DNA of 64,000 bases from Gemmatimonadota bacterium (GTDB lineage: Bacteria; Latescibacterota; UBA2968; UBA8231), in NCBI GenBank assembly GCA_018660835.1, contig JABJJN010000014.1, positions 186,001 through 250,000 on the forward strand. The letters are read 5' to 3'. A program made the translations under genes and the position numbers. Numbering within the stretch: the stretch's first letter is position 1; each line of letters opens with the position of its first letter. The notes beneath the pieces were generated by a model that was not told the origin of the DNA, did not search any database, and was given only the letters and a program-made list of their open reading frames with translations. Of this stretch, positions 25,455 to 35,081 are shown in pieces.

Positions 25455-26578
25455 CCATCTCCCCTCCTGGGGAGGCCCTCAAGCGCCAGGCCCATCTGTT
25501 CGATCGACTCGTTGGCGGGACACCCGGCCTGTTGTTCACAACGGATCCGGGCCTCGAAGACCTGGCGGCGGCGGAAGCCGTCGACCGACTGGGACAGCGA
25601 ATCCACGGCGGCCTGTACGAACGCCGACCTCATGGATTTCATGGCCATGCTCTGATTCTGCCCCCCCGTCATGACCCATCCATTCGCGCGATCGCAAGGC
25701 AGATGCGGTCCGTTCACCACGTCGTCGAGCCCCGTTATGCTTTCCAACTGTCTGCTGATGACCCCCTCGGAGGTATCCGCTCCACGCTGGCAGAGCGTGG
25801 TGTCGAGGGTGACCTGCACACGCAGGGCAGTTTTCGCGTCACCTCCAACCGCCATGGCGAACATCCTTTCTGCAGCACGGATGTACAGCGTGTGGCAGGA
25901 GCAGGTTTGGTCGAGCGACACGGGATGAAGGTCGATCTCACGAACTTCGACACAGAAATCCGCGTCGATGTTCGTCATGGGCAATGTCTCGTTGGCCTGC
26001 AGCTGACGCGGGAGCGTCTGAGCAAGCGCCCCTGGCGGCTCTACCACCCGCGAGCCTCACTACGAGCGAATGTCGCCTATGCGTTGCTGCGGTTTGCCGG
26101 GATCTCGGAGGGTCGGCTCCTCGATCCATTCTGCGGCTCAGCGACCATTCCAATAGAAGCCACCAGCTTTGGTCCCGATCTGCAGATCGTCGCCAGCGAC
26201 TACAGCGAAGAAGCCATTGAAGGTGCACGGAAAAACATCGCCGCAGCAAACGTTGCAGATCGCATATCGATTGACCAGCATGATCTGAGCGATCTGAGAA
26301 GCAACCATCAGGAGGGTAGTTTCGATCTCATCGTCACCAATCCACCCTACGGTATTCGCGTCGGTCAGGGGATGAATTTCTTCGCTTTCTACGCGGCCTT
26401 CCTGCGTACGGCGGCGTATCTGCTGCGACCCGGCGGATGTTTGGTCTTCCTCGCGTGGAAACGGGGTATCGTTGATAAGGTTCTGCAGCAAGGCGATGGC
26501 CTGCTGCAAAGACGGCATTCACGAATTATCGAGATGGGCGGGATTTATCCACGGATCTATGTCCTGGATCGTCTGTGA
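25451..26578 (+). CDS. THUMP-domain class I RNA methyltransferase (RlmL/Trm14-like)
   Basis: A 375-aa enzyme. An N-terminal ferredoxin-like/THUMP region (about 20-175, beginning L-L-F-T-T-D-P-G-L-E) precedes a Rossmann methyltransferase. Motif I is L-L-D-P-F-C-G-S-A-T-I-P-I-E and the catalytic motif is I-V-T-N-P-P-Y-G-I-R. N-P-P-Y marks N-methylation of an exocyclic base amine, as for 23S rRNA m2G or tRNA m2G. Length fits the single-domain RlmL N-half family. It is convergent with comEC, and the two overlap by 53 bp. Confidence 0.87.
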   Translation: MTISPPGEALKRQAHLFDRLVGGTPGLLFTTDPGLEDLAAAEAVDRLGQRIHGGLYERRPHGFHGHALILPPRHDPSIRAIARQMRSVHHVVEPRYAFQLSADDPLGGIRSTLAERGVEGDLHTQGSFRVTSNRHGEHPFCSTDVQRVAGAGLVERHGMKVDLTNFDTEIRVDVRHGQCLVGLQLTRERLSKRPWRLYHPRASLRANVAYALLRFAGISEGRLLDPFCGSATIPIEATSFGPDLQIVASDYSEEAIEGARKNIAAANVADRISIDQHDLSDLRSNHQEGSFDLIVTNPPYGIRVGQGMNFFAFYAAFLRTAAYLLRPGGCLVFLAWKRGIVDKVLQQGDGLLQRRHSRIIEMGGIYPRIYVLDRL

Positions 26579-28985
26579 GTTGCTGTGACACCCGCATCTG
26601 CCCTGTGTTGCTGATACGAATCATTATAGCCCCGTCCTGATCTGTGCGACGAACATCTGCGTGCGCCTGCAGTCGAGTGACAACGGGGCTGGCCGGATGG
26701 CGGAATTTGTTGTGAGCCCCCACGGAGATGACAGCCACAGAAGGTCGAACCACATCGAGAAACACAGCGGCCGATGACGTCCGCGAGCCGTGGTGGGCGA
26801 CCTTGAGGATGTCAGCGTGCAGACGAGATCCCCAGCGGGTCACGGATCGGTCCGTCTCGTGCTCGATATCTCCTGTGAACAGAACCCGGCGCTCGCCGTA
26901 GTCAAGACGAAACACGACGGAACCATTGTTCAACCCCATGGTAGAGAGCCCTGAGCTGTCCACAAAGCTCGCCGTCGGATGCAGAATCAGCCCACCAGCA
27001 CCTCCTAGTCCTGCGAGACTATCGCCACCCCGCACGGCATGGTAGGTGATCTGTCGGCGCTCGATGAGCTGCCGAAGCCGGAGCGACGTCCACGAATCGT
27101 AATTCTGCCCGCCATCAACGAAGTGCCGCACCTTGATCTGTTCGAGCAGCGACACGAGACCGCCGATGTGATCTGCGTGCGGGTGCGAAGCGACGACGAC
27201 ATCGACGACCTCTACCCCCTGACGACGTAACCAGGGCACCACGACTCGCTCCCCCATGTCGATATGACGACTGCGCATGCCGGCATCGATGATCATCGTC
27301 TTACCGTCTGGAAAGCGGACGAATGCCGCGTCCCCCTGTCCTACGTCGAGGAAAACGATGTCGAGGACGGCGGGATCCCACACCTTGTGCCAGATCCACA
27401 CATTGGCCGTCAACAGCGCCAGAAGCAAGGAGACCCGGCGAAGGCCAGGTCGATAGATGGCGACAATGGTGAGTGCTGTCAGGGACATCCAACTCAGCGC
27501 CTCGGATGGGGTGGGTTGGGCAACCTGCCAGGGAGTCAGGGCAGAAAATACTGCGACGATTTTCATCAGTCCCGTCAGTGTGAGCCAGATGGCGCCACTG
27601 ATCATGGGGGCCGCCGCGGGCACAATGGGTGCGACCAGTGCCAGGAGCAAACCCTGTGCAACGGCGAGGCCGAGCAGCGGCACGACCAGGAGGTTGGCCA
27701 ACAACGACAAGGGTGCCAGCTGCTGGAAGTGGAAGACGATCAATGGCAGGGTCCCGACCTGCGCTGCAAGCGACACCGTCGCCGGCACGAGGATCCACTT
27801 TCCCACGCGCGACGTTTCTGCAAGCCAGTGCGAGGGCCACAGGGACATGAAGGGGCCATGCAGAGTGACAATGGCAAGGGTCGCGGCGAAAGACAGTTGA
27901 AAAGACAGCGTCAGAAGAGACGTTGGCTGCACCACCATCAGTACCAATGCTGCCAGCCCCAGGCTGTTGAGAACACTGCCTCGCAGTTCCACAGCGCGGC
28001 CCACCAGAACGATCGCCGCCATAAGACTGGCGCGAACAACCGGTGCCTGCATCTGAGTGACGAAGGCATAGATAACGAGCAAGACCACGGTGGCAGAACA
28101 TGCGATGGCGTCAGGGACTCGAGCTACGCGCATCAGAGTCAGGAGGAATATGACGATGAGCCCCACATGCAGACCGCTGATCACCAGGGCGTGAGCGAGT
28201 CCCGTGGCGCGAAACTGCGACGCCACTGACGCCGGAATCGCGTGTTTGTCTCCCAGTAGCATGCCTACCAGAAGAGCTGCAGGGGCTCCGTCAAGATGTG
28301 CTGTGAACGACGAGCGCAGTGAGGCTCGGATGGGGCGAATCACGTGTTGTTGCCACGGAGTGTCAGACCCTGGCGACATTTCAAGGATATCCGAATTACG
28401 ATAAATGCTGGCCGTCGCGTGCAGATCGTGACGTTGAGCGAGGAATCGTCGGTAGTCGAATTCGCCCGGATTGCGTGCTGGTTGTGGCTTCAGGATCCTG
28501 CAGAGAATTCGAAGTCGATCACCGGCGGTCGCCGTGAACTGCGTGACTTCGGGACGCACGGTCAGCAATACATCACCCGACAGCTCGCGGCAGTCTCCAT
28601 CATCTGCGCACAGAATCTCCGCACGCACACGAACTCGCCGCCGCCCATCCGCGAGAGTTTCCGGGTCGTGGTCCAGCGACGCCGTCAGCTCCCCTTTGCT
28701 GCCGTAGACGTGGGCCTGACGTATGTCGTTTGCAGGTAACAGTCTTGTGTCTTGATGGTGACGGATACCGCCCAACCCGAACAAGGATATGCAGAGCATC
28801 CAGGACGCGATCCTGGCGGCAGTTCCCCATAGATAGAGAAGAAGAACGACGACCCAGAAGATGCCTGCACTCGTAAGCCACAGCCATGTCGGTGGTGCAA
28901 GAAACTCTGAGCAGACGATGCCCAGCCCCAGGCACAGGGCGGCAAGAAGAGCCGGACAGCGGCGGTGGACTCCTGAGGTTTCCAT
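26526..28985 (-). CDS. comEC: ComEC/Rec2 family DNA-uptake channel
   Basis: An 819-aa inner-membrane protein. The N-terminal domain (about 1-220, DUF4131 with an OB-like part) leads to the polytopic competence domain (about 230-520), with L-A-H-A-L-V-I-S-G-L-H-V-G-L. The C-terminal metallo-beta-lactamase domain (about 540-800) shows S-H-P-H-A-D-H-I-G-G near residue 600 and V-A-H-H-G-S later. The family moves single-stranded DNA into the cytoplasm during transformation. No other competence or type IV pilus genes are in the window. Confidence 0.93.
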   Translation of the reverse strand: METSGVHRRCPALLAALCLGLGIVCSEFLAPPTWLWLTSAGIFWVVVLLLYLWGTAARIASWMLCISLFGLGGIRHHQDTRLLPANDIRQAHVYGSKGELTASLDHDPETLADGRRRVRVRAEILCADDGDCRELSGDVLLTVRPEVTQFTATAGDRLRILCRILKPQPARNPGEFDYRRFLAQRHDLHATASIYRNSDILEMSPGSDTPWQQHVIRPIRASLRSSFTAHLDGAPAALLVGMLLGDKHAIPASVASQFRATGLAHALVISGLHVGLIVIFLLTLMRVARVPDAIACSATVVLLVIYAFVTQMQAPVVRASLMAAIVLVGRAVELRGSVLNSLGLAALVLMVVQPTSLLTLSFQLSFAATLAIVTLHGPFMSLWPSHWLAETSRVGKWILVPATVSLAAQVGTLPLIVFHFQQLAPLSLLANLLVVPLLGLAVAQGLLLALVAPIVPAAAPMISGAIWLTLTGLMKIVAVFSALTPWQVAQPTPSEALSWMSLTALTIVAIYRPGLRRVSLLLALLTANVWIWHKVWDPAVLDIVFLDVGQGDAAFVRFPDGKTMIIDAGMRSRHIDMGERVVVPWLRRQGVEVVDVVVASHPHADHIGGLVSLLEQIKVRHFVDGGQNYDSWTSLRLRQLIERRQITYHAVRGGDSLAGLGGAGGLILHPTASFVDSSGLSTMGLNNGSVVFRLDYGERRVLFTGDIEHETDRSVTRWGSRLHADILKVAHHGSRTSSAAVFLDVVRPSVAVISVGAHNKFRHPASPVVTRLQAHADVRRTDQDGAIMIRISNTGQMRVSQQLTDDPGHRSVDKSRPSR

Positions 28986-29097
28986 GGCGTAACCAATGCA
29001 AAGGCCGTTCCCGCTATCTACTGCTGTTGCGCATGACTACCCCTGACACAGATCTTCTATGGAAGCGTATATCAACGTCACCGTGAGATAGGTCTCC

Positions 29098-29508
29098 TTG
29101 TTATTGAAACTGTTCCTGATGTTCACACTGATTCCCGTGATCGAACTGGCTCTGTTGGTCGAAGTGGGAAGTCGAATCGGTGTGACGCTGACAATTGCCG
29201 TGGTCCTGCTGACAGGTGCGGCCGGTGCCTGGTTGGCACGTAGTCAGGGCCTGCGGGCCCTCGTCCGTCTGCAGGAGGCGCTGCGCGCAGTACAATTTCC
29301 AGGAGACGAGATTTTCGACGGTGTGCTCATCCTCGGCGGGGGTCTGTTATTGTTGACCCCCGGCTTTCTCACTGACCTGCTCGGCCTGAGCGTCCTGATT
29401 CCTGGCAGCCGCCATTTGATCAAAGCGGCGCTCAAAGGAACCGTCCGACGCCGCATGCACACGGGTGATCTGCGGGTCAACACTACCTATACGGTCTCTG
29501 ACTCATGA
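29098..29508 (+). CDS. fxsA: FxsA family membrane protein
   Basis: A 136-aa protein. The N-terminal membrane pair (F-L-M-F-T-L-I-P-V-I-E-L-A-L-L and the following T-I-A-V-V-L-L-T-G-A-A-G) and G-G-G-L-L-L-L-T-P-G-F-L-T-D are the FxsA signature. Overproduced FxsA relieves F-plasmid exclusion of phage T7 in E. coli; its normal role is unclear. The start may be TTG 29098 or ATG 29119. It overlaps the YhbY gene by 4 bp. Confidence 0.88.
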   Translation: MLLKLFLMFTLIPVIELALLVEVGSRIGVTLTIAVVLLTGAAGAWLARSQGLRALVRLQEALRAVQFPGDEIFDGVLILGGGLLLLTPGFLTDLLGLSVLIPGSRHLIKAALKGTVRRRMHTGDLRVNTTYTVSDS

Positions 29509-29828
29509 GTGAACGCACCGACGTGTTTGACAAACCCGACTTGAGTGGCAAACAGCGACGCCACCTTCGATCCCTTGCCTACGGACTCAAACCGACGGTC
29601 TCAGTTGGCCGACAAGGTTTGTCTGAGCCGGTCCTGGCATCCGTCCAGGACGCCTACAACAAGGCTGAGCTTGTAAAGGTGCGCCTGGAGCGGGCCTGCG
29701 AACTCGATCGGAAAGAGGCGGCGAGCGCGTTAGCGACGGCGACCGGCTCCCATCTGATTCAGGTGCTCGGCCGCACAGTTTTGCTCTACCGTCCCGATCC
29801 AGATGAGCCAGTGATCCAGCTCCCCTAG
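29505..29828 (+). CDS. yhbY: CRS1/YhbY RNA-binding domain protein
   Basis: A 107-aa KH-like protein. L-S-G-K-Q-R-R-H-L-R-S-L-A-Y-G-L-K-P and V-G-R-Q-G-L-S-E are the family hallmarks, and the G-x-x-G-like loop lies in the centre. YhbY binds pre-50S particles and takes part in large-subunit assembly. It is the last gene of the fxsA-yhbY pair. The 154 bp after it, before the sarcosine-oxidase-like operon, should carry that operon's promoter, which I could not place. Confidence 0.92.
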   Translation: MSERTDVFDKPDLSGKQRRHLRSLAYGLKPTVSVGRQGLSEPVLASVQDAYNKAELVKVRLERACELDRKEAASALATATGSHLIQVLGRTVLLYRPDPDEPVIQLP

Positions 29829-29982
29829 AGCGAACTGCCTCTATCGCCGTCGCGGCATGGGCAGCGTTTGCCATCTGCTACGGTGCACGTGTTCAGTTCG
29901 CCCTATGGCGAAGCCGGGCTATTCGTCTCATCTTTCCCGCCTCGCCATTGTTGGCCACTGACTCATCATCCACCCCGGATCC

Positions 29983-31215
29983 ATGTCACTGACATTGCTT
30001 CGCCAGGGCCTGGGGGCAGAGCCGCCACGAATGTGGCACGATCGCCCCCTGAAGAATCACTACGACGTCGTCATCATCGGCGGCGGCGCTCATGGGTTGG
30101 CCTGTGCCTACTACCTGGCCAAGGATCACGGCATCACCAACGTCGCCGTCATCGACAAGAGTTACATCGGCGCCGGTGGATCAGGGCGTAATACGGCGAT
30201 TATCCGCTCCAACTACCTCACGCCCGAGGGTGTGCGCTTCTATGACGCCAGCGTCAAACTCTACGAGGGCCTGGCACAGGATCTCGACTTCAATGTCATG
30301 TTCTCTCAGCGTGGCCATCTGACGCTCGCTCACAACGATGGTTCTGTGCGCACAATGCGCCGGCGTGCTGAGGTCAATAAGTTGCAGGGTGTTGATTCAC
30401 GTCTCGTTTATCCGGACGAACTGGCGCGGATCTGCCCGCAGCTCGATCTGAGTGACCACCCCCGCTTCCCGATACTCGCGGCACTCTATCATCCACCGGG
30501 TGGCATCATCCGCCACGACGCCGTCGTATGGGGGTATGCGCGGGGCGCCGATCAACGTGGCGTGGACATACATCAGTACACAGAAGTCACGGGTCTGACA
30601 CTCAACAACGGCGCCGTCACCGGTGTCGAAACGACAGGTGGAGACATCTCTGCGGGGCTCGTGCTTTCTGCCACTGCCGGCTGGGCATCAAATGTGGCCG
30701 CCATGGCAGGCCTGGAACTTCCCCTAGACACTTTTCCTCTCCAGGCATGTGTGACGGAGCCACTCAAACCATTCCTTGATGTCGTCGTCGTCTCCGGCTC
30801 TCTGCATGTGTATGTCAGCCAGTCTGACCGCGGCGAACTCGTGATGGGAGCGAGTGTCGATCCCTTCACTTCGTACAACGTCGCCGGGAGTCTTGATTTC
30901 CTGGAGGGCCTGTCAGGTCACGTCCTTGAATTGTTCCCCTTCCTTTCGAAGGCCCGTATTCTGCGCCAGTGGGCAGGTCTGTGCGAGATGCCACCCGATT
31001 TCTCGCCATTGATGGGCATAACCCCAGTGGAAAATTTCCTTATCGATGCCGGATGGGGAACGTATGGCTTCAAAGCATCACCGATCTGTGGCAAGACCAT
31101 GGCGGAACTGATCGCCACACGCCGCACACCAGACTTACTACATCCCTTTCGCCTGTCCCGCTTCGCCGAGTTCGATCAGGTAGGCGAAAAGGGCGCAGCC
31201 TCGGTGGGCCACTGA
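29983..31215 (+). CDS. mgdA: N-methylglutamate dehydrogenase / sarcosine oxidase beta-type subunit
   Basis: A 410-aa FAD-dependent oxidoreductase of the DAO family. V-V-I-I-G-G-G-A-H-G-L-A (30-41) is the FAD dinucleotide motif. R-N-T-A-I-I-R-S-N-Y and the C-terminal G-W-G-T-Y-G-F-K-A-S-P loop are as in SoxB. This subunit oxidises the N-methyl amine. The next genes are delta, alpha and gamma subunits followed by mgsABC and gmaS. The context points to N-methylglutamate dehydrogenase instead of sarcosine oxidase. The names soxB and mgdA describe the same family. There is only a weak ribosome-binding site. Confidence 0.88.
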   Translation: MSLTLLRQGLGAEPPRMWHDRPLKNHYDVVIIGGGAHGLACAYYLAKDHGITNVAVIDKSYIGAGGSGRNTAIIRSNYLTPEGVRFYDASVKLYEGLAQDLDFNVMFSQRGHLTLAHNDGSVRTMRRRAEVNKLQGVDSRLVYPDELARICPQLDLSDHPRFPILAALYHPPGGIIRHDAVVWGYARGADQRGVDIHQYTEVTGLTLNNGAVTGVETTGGDISAGLVLSATAGWASNVAAMAGLELPLDTFPLQACVTEPLKPFLDVVVVSGSLHVYVSQSDRGELVMGASVDPFTSYNVAGSLDFLEGLSGHVLELFPFLSKARILRQWAGLCEMPPDFSPLMGITPVENFLIDAGWGTYGFKASPICGKTMAELIATRRTPDLLHPFRLSRFAEFDQVGEKGAASVGH

Positions 31216-31216
31216 C

Positions 31217-31501
31217 ATGCTGCGTCTCGAGTGTCCCAACTGTGGTGTGCGCAATGCCGCTGAATTTCGCTATGGCAGCGACTACACCCCCCGTCCCTCG
31301 CCATCGACAGATGCCTCTGATGTTGAATGGACCCGTTTCCTCTATCTGCGTCACAATAGCATGGGTGTACAGACGGAGTGGTGGTATCACCGGTCTGGAT
31401 GTGGCCTGTGGTTTCTCGTTGAGCGCGACAGGCGAACCAATGTGATCGCACGAACCTGGCGCTTGCAGCCACAAGACCAGCCGCAGAAGGACGCACCATG
31501 A
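31217..31501 (+). CDS. mgdB: N-methylglutamate dehydrogenase / sarcosine oxidase delta-type subunit
   Basis: A 94-aa zinc-binding subunit (SoxD family). Ligands are visible as C6 and C9 (L-E-C-P-N-C-G) and H58 and C62 (W-Y-H-R-S-G-C), matching the Cys3-His zinc site of the SoxD structure. W-T-R-F-L-Y-L-R-H-N is a conserved family phrase. It begins 1 bp after the beta gene and overlaps the alpha gene by 4 bp. Confidence 0.9.
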   Translation: MLRLECPNCGVRNAAEFRYGSDYTPRPSPSTDASDVEWTRFLYLRHNSMGVQTEWWYHRSGCGLWFLVERDRRTNVIARTWRLQPQDQPQKDAP

Positions 31502-34389
31502 CAGGTCGGCGCATCGAGGCACGTGATGGGCAGGTCGTGGAACGCGGTCAACCGATTGAGTTTCGCTTTGACGGGCGAACCTATGAAGGCTACAGCGGTG
31601 ATACGGTCGCCTCAGCTCTGACCGCTGCGGGCGTCAGCATTCTGAGTCGCTCCTTCAAGTATCATCGACCTCGCGGTCTGCTGTGCGGCGCTGGCCACTG
31701 CCCAAACTGCCTGGTTCAGATCGGCGACGAGCCGAGTGTGCGTTCGTGTAAACGCGCCCTCGAAGAAGGCATGGATGTCAGGCCACAGAATGCCTGGCCG
31801 TCTCTCGACAATGACATGATGTCTCTCACCGAGTCTGTTTCGCGCTTTCTGCCGGTTGGTTTCTACTACAAGGTCTTTCATCGCCCCCGCATGCTGTGGC
31901 CCGCCTTTGAGCGCGTGCTGCGCAATGCGGCCGGGCTCGGCGTGATCGATCAGAACACACCCGAAGGCGACTACGACAAGCAATATCTACACGCCGACGT
32001 CGTCGTCGTGGGCGGTGGTCCGGCTGGCCTGAGTGCTGCCGTGAGTGCCACCGAAGCGGGTGCCCGTGTGTTGCTGATCGATGAGAATCCGCAACTTGGC
32101 GGCCATCTGCGTTTTTCTCGCACAGACAGTATCCTCTCCGAGAAAGTCGCCGATTGTCGACGTCGTCTTGAACAGGCAGGTGCCCAGATCTTGACCGACA
32201 CAGCCGTCGTTGGTTGGTATCAGGATCACTGGCTCTCTGCCGTCTGCGAGCAGCGACTGTACAAGATTCGTGCGGGTGCCGTCGTCGTCGCCACGGGAGC
32301 CTTTGAATCACCACCCGTGTTTTCGGGCAATGATCGACCCCGCGTGTTGTTGGGCACCGCAGTGCAACGATTGCTTCACATGTATGGCGTCACGCCGGGT
32401 GAACGGGGTGTCGTGGTGACAGCCAATGACGCGGGATGGGCTGTCGCTGCAGATCTGCTTGCGGCAGGCGTAGAGATCGCGGCCCTCGTTGACGAGCGCG
32501 AAGCTCCCGTGACAAACGCCGATGCGCACGCCGTGCAGGCTGCAGGTGTGAACGTCCTGTACGGCTACACAATCGGTGAAGCACGCGGCAAGCGCGGCAT
32601 AGAGGAAGTAACCCTCGTGCCGACAGACGGGTCCGATCCGCAGCATGTCCTTCGTTGTGACTTTGTTTCCCTCAGCACAACGTGGGTGCCTGCGACCGAA
32701 TTGGCCACCATGGCCGGCGCCCGCAGTCGCTACAATGACACACAGGCGGAAATGCAGTTGGAAGAGCTTCCCGAGGGACTGTATCTGGCGGGGCGCGTCA
32801 CCGGCCCGTGTACCGCCGAGCAGGAGTGGACTCAGGGAGCCGCAGCAGGAGCCGCCGCTGCCGCCGGCGACAGATCGCCCTCCACAGACCCGGCCCCGAC
32901 GGTCTCGAGTACGAACGACTTGGCAACAGCAGACCTTCGCCGATCGTCACCACTGGTATCGGCACCCGTGGTGGGTGGTGACAAGCGCATTGTCTGTTTG
33001 TGTGAGGACGTAACCGATACCGACATCGAGACAGCGATCAGTGAGGGCTTCGATCGTATCGAATTGCTGAAACGCTACAGCACGGTGGGTATGGGGCCAT
33101 GCCAGGGTCGGATGTGTGGTCTCAACAGCATTCGACTGTGTGCCCGCGCAACGGGCCATTCAGTGCAGGAGACAGGGCGAACCACTGGGCGGCCGCCGGT
33201 CACACCGGTCTCACTTGGAGCGCTGGCGGGACAGAAGATGGAGCCCGTACAGCTGTCTGCCGTCCATCCGTGGCATGTCGACGCGGGCGCCCGAATGATG
33301 GTGGCCGGTCCGTGGATGCGACCTGAGCACTATGGAGATCCGACGGAGGAAGTACGCGCTGTGCGCGAGACGGTGGGTCTGATAGATGTCAGCCCCCTGG
33401 GAAAACTCAAGCTCACCGGTCCCGGCGTGGCGACGATGCTGGAGCGACTCTATGTGAATCAGTGGCAAGACCTCGGGCGGGGACGAGTGCGTTATGGCAT
33501 CATGTGCAACGATGAGGGCGTCATCCTCGACGACGGCGTTTGCGCTCGCCTGAGCGACAACGAGTGGTATGTCTCCACCACGTCCACGGGTGCGAGCGGT
33601 GCCTTCGAATGGATGGAGTGGTGGCGGCAGTCGGGATGGGGCGAGGGCGTCCATATCACGGACCTGACCGAAACCCATGCTGCCTTCAATCTGACGGGTC
33701 CCCTTGCTCGCCACGTGCTTCAACCACTCACGTCCCGGGACTTGAGTCATCGAAAATTCCCCTATATGCGTGCCCGTCGAACCCAGGTAGCCGGTGTCGA
33801 GTGCCTGCTGCTGCGGATCGGCTTTACCGGCGAGTTGGGTTATGAGATCCATTGCCCCGCAGGCTACGGTCCGTATCTATGGGAAACGTTGGTGGAGGCA
33901 GGAGCAGCGCATGGTCTGCGTCCCTTTGGTGTCGAGGCGCAGCGAATCCTGAGACTTGAGAAGGCGCACTTCATCGTTGGCCAGGACACGGACGCCCTGA
34001 CGGATCCCCTCTCGGCGGATGCCCCATGGGCGGTACATCTGGACAAGGAAGAAGACTTCCTCGGACGGCGTGCCCTTAACCGGATCTCCGAGGAGGGGCC
34101 CAAACAGCGTCTCGTTGGTTTTCGCACGGGGCGCCGGGCAGATCGTATCATCGAGGGCTTGCAGATCGTCCAGCAGAATGATCGCGGCGCACCGACTATC
34201 ATCGGCTGGATTTCCTCTTGTCGTTACTCCCCCACCCTGCAGGAGACCCTTGGTTTGTGCTGGTTGCCTGCTGAGTTGGCAGCGCAGGAGGGAGCCACTT
34301 TCCATATCCATGTGGAGGGACAACTGGAGCAGGCCACCGTGCACCATGGTCCGTTCTATGATCCTGAGGGAAAGCGCGTGCGCGGCTGA
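31498..34389 (+). CDS. mgdC: N-methylglutamate dehydrogenase / sarcosine oxidase alpha-type subunit
   Basis: A 963-aa multidomain subunit. In order: a ferredoxin-like domain (about 15-95) with four cysteines C63, C68, C71 and C84 in [2Fe-2S] spacing; a pyridine-nucleotide-disulfide-oxidoreductase domain (about 160-450, V-V-V-G-G-G-P-A-G-L-S-A); a BFD-like cysteine domain with C500/C502 and C535/C540; and a C-terminal GcvT-like folate-binding domain (about 580-960). The GcvT part would pass the methyl carbon to tetrahydrofolate as methylene-THF. The intact cysteine sets suggest electron transfer to a carrier in place of direct O2 use (inference). It shares one base with the gamma gene. Confidence 0.9.
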   Translation: MTGRRIEARDGQVVERGQPIEFRFDGRTYEGYSGDTVASALTAAGVSILSRSFKYHRPRGLLCGAGHCPNCLVQIGDEPSVRSCKRALEEGMDVRPQNAWPSLDNDMMSLTESVSRFLPVGFYYKVFHRPRMLWPAFERVLRNAAGLGVIDQNTPEGDYDKQYLHADVVVVGGGPAGLSAAVSATEAGARVLLIDENPQLGGHLRFSRTDSILSEKVADCRRRLEQAGAQILTDTAVVGWYQDHWLSAVCEQRLYKIRAGAVVVATGAFESPPVFSGNDRPRVLLGTAVQRLLHMYGVTPGERGVVVTANDAGWAVAADLLAAGVEIAALVDEREAPVTNADAHAVQAAGVNVLYGYTIGEARGKRGIEEVTLVPTDGSDPQHVLRCDFVSLSTTWVPATELATMAGARSRYNDTQAEMQLEELPEGLYLAGRVTGPCTAEQEWTQGAAAGAAAAAGDRSPSTDPAPTVSSTNDLATADLRRSSPLVSAPVVGGDKRIVCLCEDVTDTDIETAISEGFDRIELLKRYSTVGMGPCQGRMCGLNSIRLCARATGHSVQETGRTTGRPPVTPVSLGALAGQKMEPVQLSAVHPWHVDAGARMMVAGPWMRPEHYGDPTEEVRAVRETVGLIDVSPLGKLKLTGPGVATMLERLYVNQWQDLGRGRVRYGIMCNDEGVILDDGVCARLSDNEWYVSTTSTGASGAFEWMEWWRQSGWGEGVHITDLTETHAAFNLTGPLARHVLQPLTSRDLSHRKFPYMRARRTQVAGVECLLLRIGFTGELGYEIHCPAGYGPYLWETLVEAGAAHGLRPFGVEAQRILRLEKAHFIVGQDTDALTDPLSADAPWAVHLDKEEDFLGRRALNRISEEGPKQRLVGFRTGRRADRIIEGLQIVQQNDRGAPTIIGWISSCRYSPTLQETLGLCWLPAELAAQEGATFHIHVEGQLEQATVHHGPFYDPEGKRVRG

Positions 34390-35072
34390 TGGCGACACCA
34401 TTTTTGACATCCCCCCTCGAAACGGCCTGGCTCCACCTCGGCGCGACGATGATGCAATCCGACGGTGGCTGGCGCCTACCTGCCAGCTTTGCTGGCGCGG
34501 ATGCGGAAGTGAAGGTTGCCAGACAGGCCGCAGTGATCGGCGATGAGTCCTGGCGCGGCAAATTGCTTTTACAGGGAGATGGAATCGGGCAAGTCTTGCA
34601 GCAGACCTTTGATGCGGCGCCGGAGCTTGTAGGCAGGGTGGTCAGAACCGACTCGGTGGAAACAGCGCTTTTGCGCCCGGATCTCGCCCACGTAGGCACG
34701 ACCGAGGCATCTCATATGGAGAATTTGGCGACCCTCACGACAAGCTGTGAGGCGACACCTGTTACAATGACCGACGTCACCCACGGCCGTTTCGAAATTC
34801 GCGTTGTCGGTCCCGAAGCTCCTTGTTTGCTGAGCAAGGTCTGTGGTCTGGATTTTGATTCTGGTGAATTTCCCGCCGATACGGCGCAACTGACGAGTGT
34901 TGCCAAGACCCGGCAACTGATCCTGCGCGTCGACATGGGCGATCTACCCGCCTTCAGGCTGATCGGCGGCCGTGCCCTGGGGGGCTATATGTGGGACACT
35001 CTGATGGAGGCGGGACGAGAATTTGGCATCGAACCGATCGGTGCCAACGCCCTGCAAACGCTGGCCGGATAG
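34389..35072 (+). CDS. mgdD: N-methylglutamate dehydrogenase / sarcosine oxidase gamma-type subunit
   Basis: A 227-aa SoxG-family subunit with a GcvT-like fold: R-F-E-I-R-V-V-G-P-E-A, L-L-S-K-V-C-G-L-D and the C-terminal G-G-R-A-L-G-G-Y-M-W-D-T-L-M-E-A-G. The gamma chain completes the alpha-beta-gamma-delta enzyme and contacts the folate tunnel. The ATG overlaps the alpha stop (TGATG). The next gene, mgsA, starts 9 bp after the stop. Confidence 0.82.
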   Translation: MATPFLTSPLETAWLHLGATMMQSDGGWRLPASFAGADAEVKVARQAAVIGDESWRGKLLLQGDGIGQVLQQTFDAAPELVGRVVRTDSVETALLRPDLAHVGTTEASHMENLATLTTSCEATPVTMTDVTHGRFEIRVVGPEAPCLLSKVCGLDFDSGEFPADTAQLTSVAKTRQLILRVDMGDLPAFRLIGGRALGGYMWDTLMEAGREFGIEPIGANALQTLAG

Positions 35073-35081
35073 AGCAGAATC

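Noticed and set aside
29983-35072. Reading the dehydrogenase genes as a sarcosine/glycine-betaine catabolic operon
   Set aside because: The genes continue directly into mgsABC and gmaS, with no glyA, dimethylglycine or betaine demethylase genes nearby.
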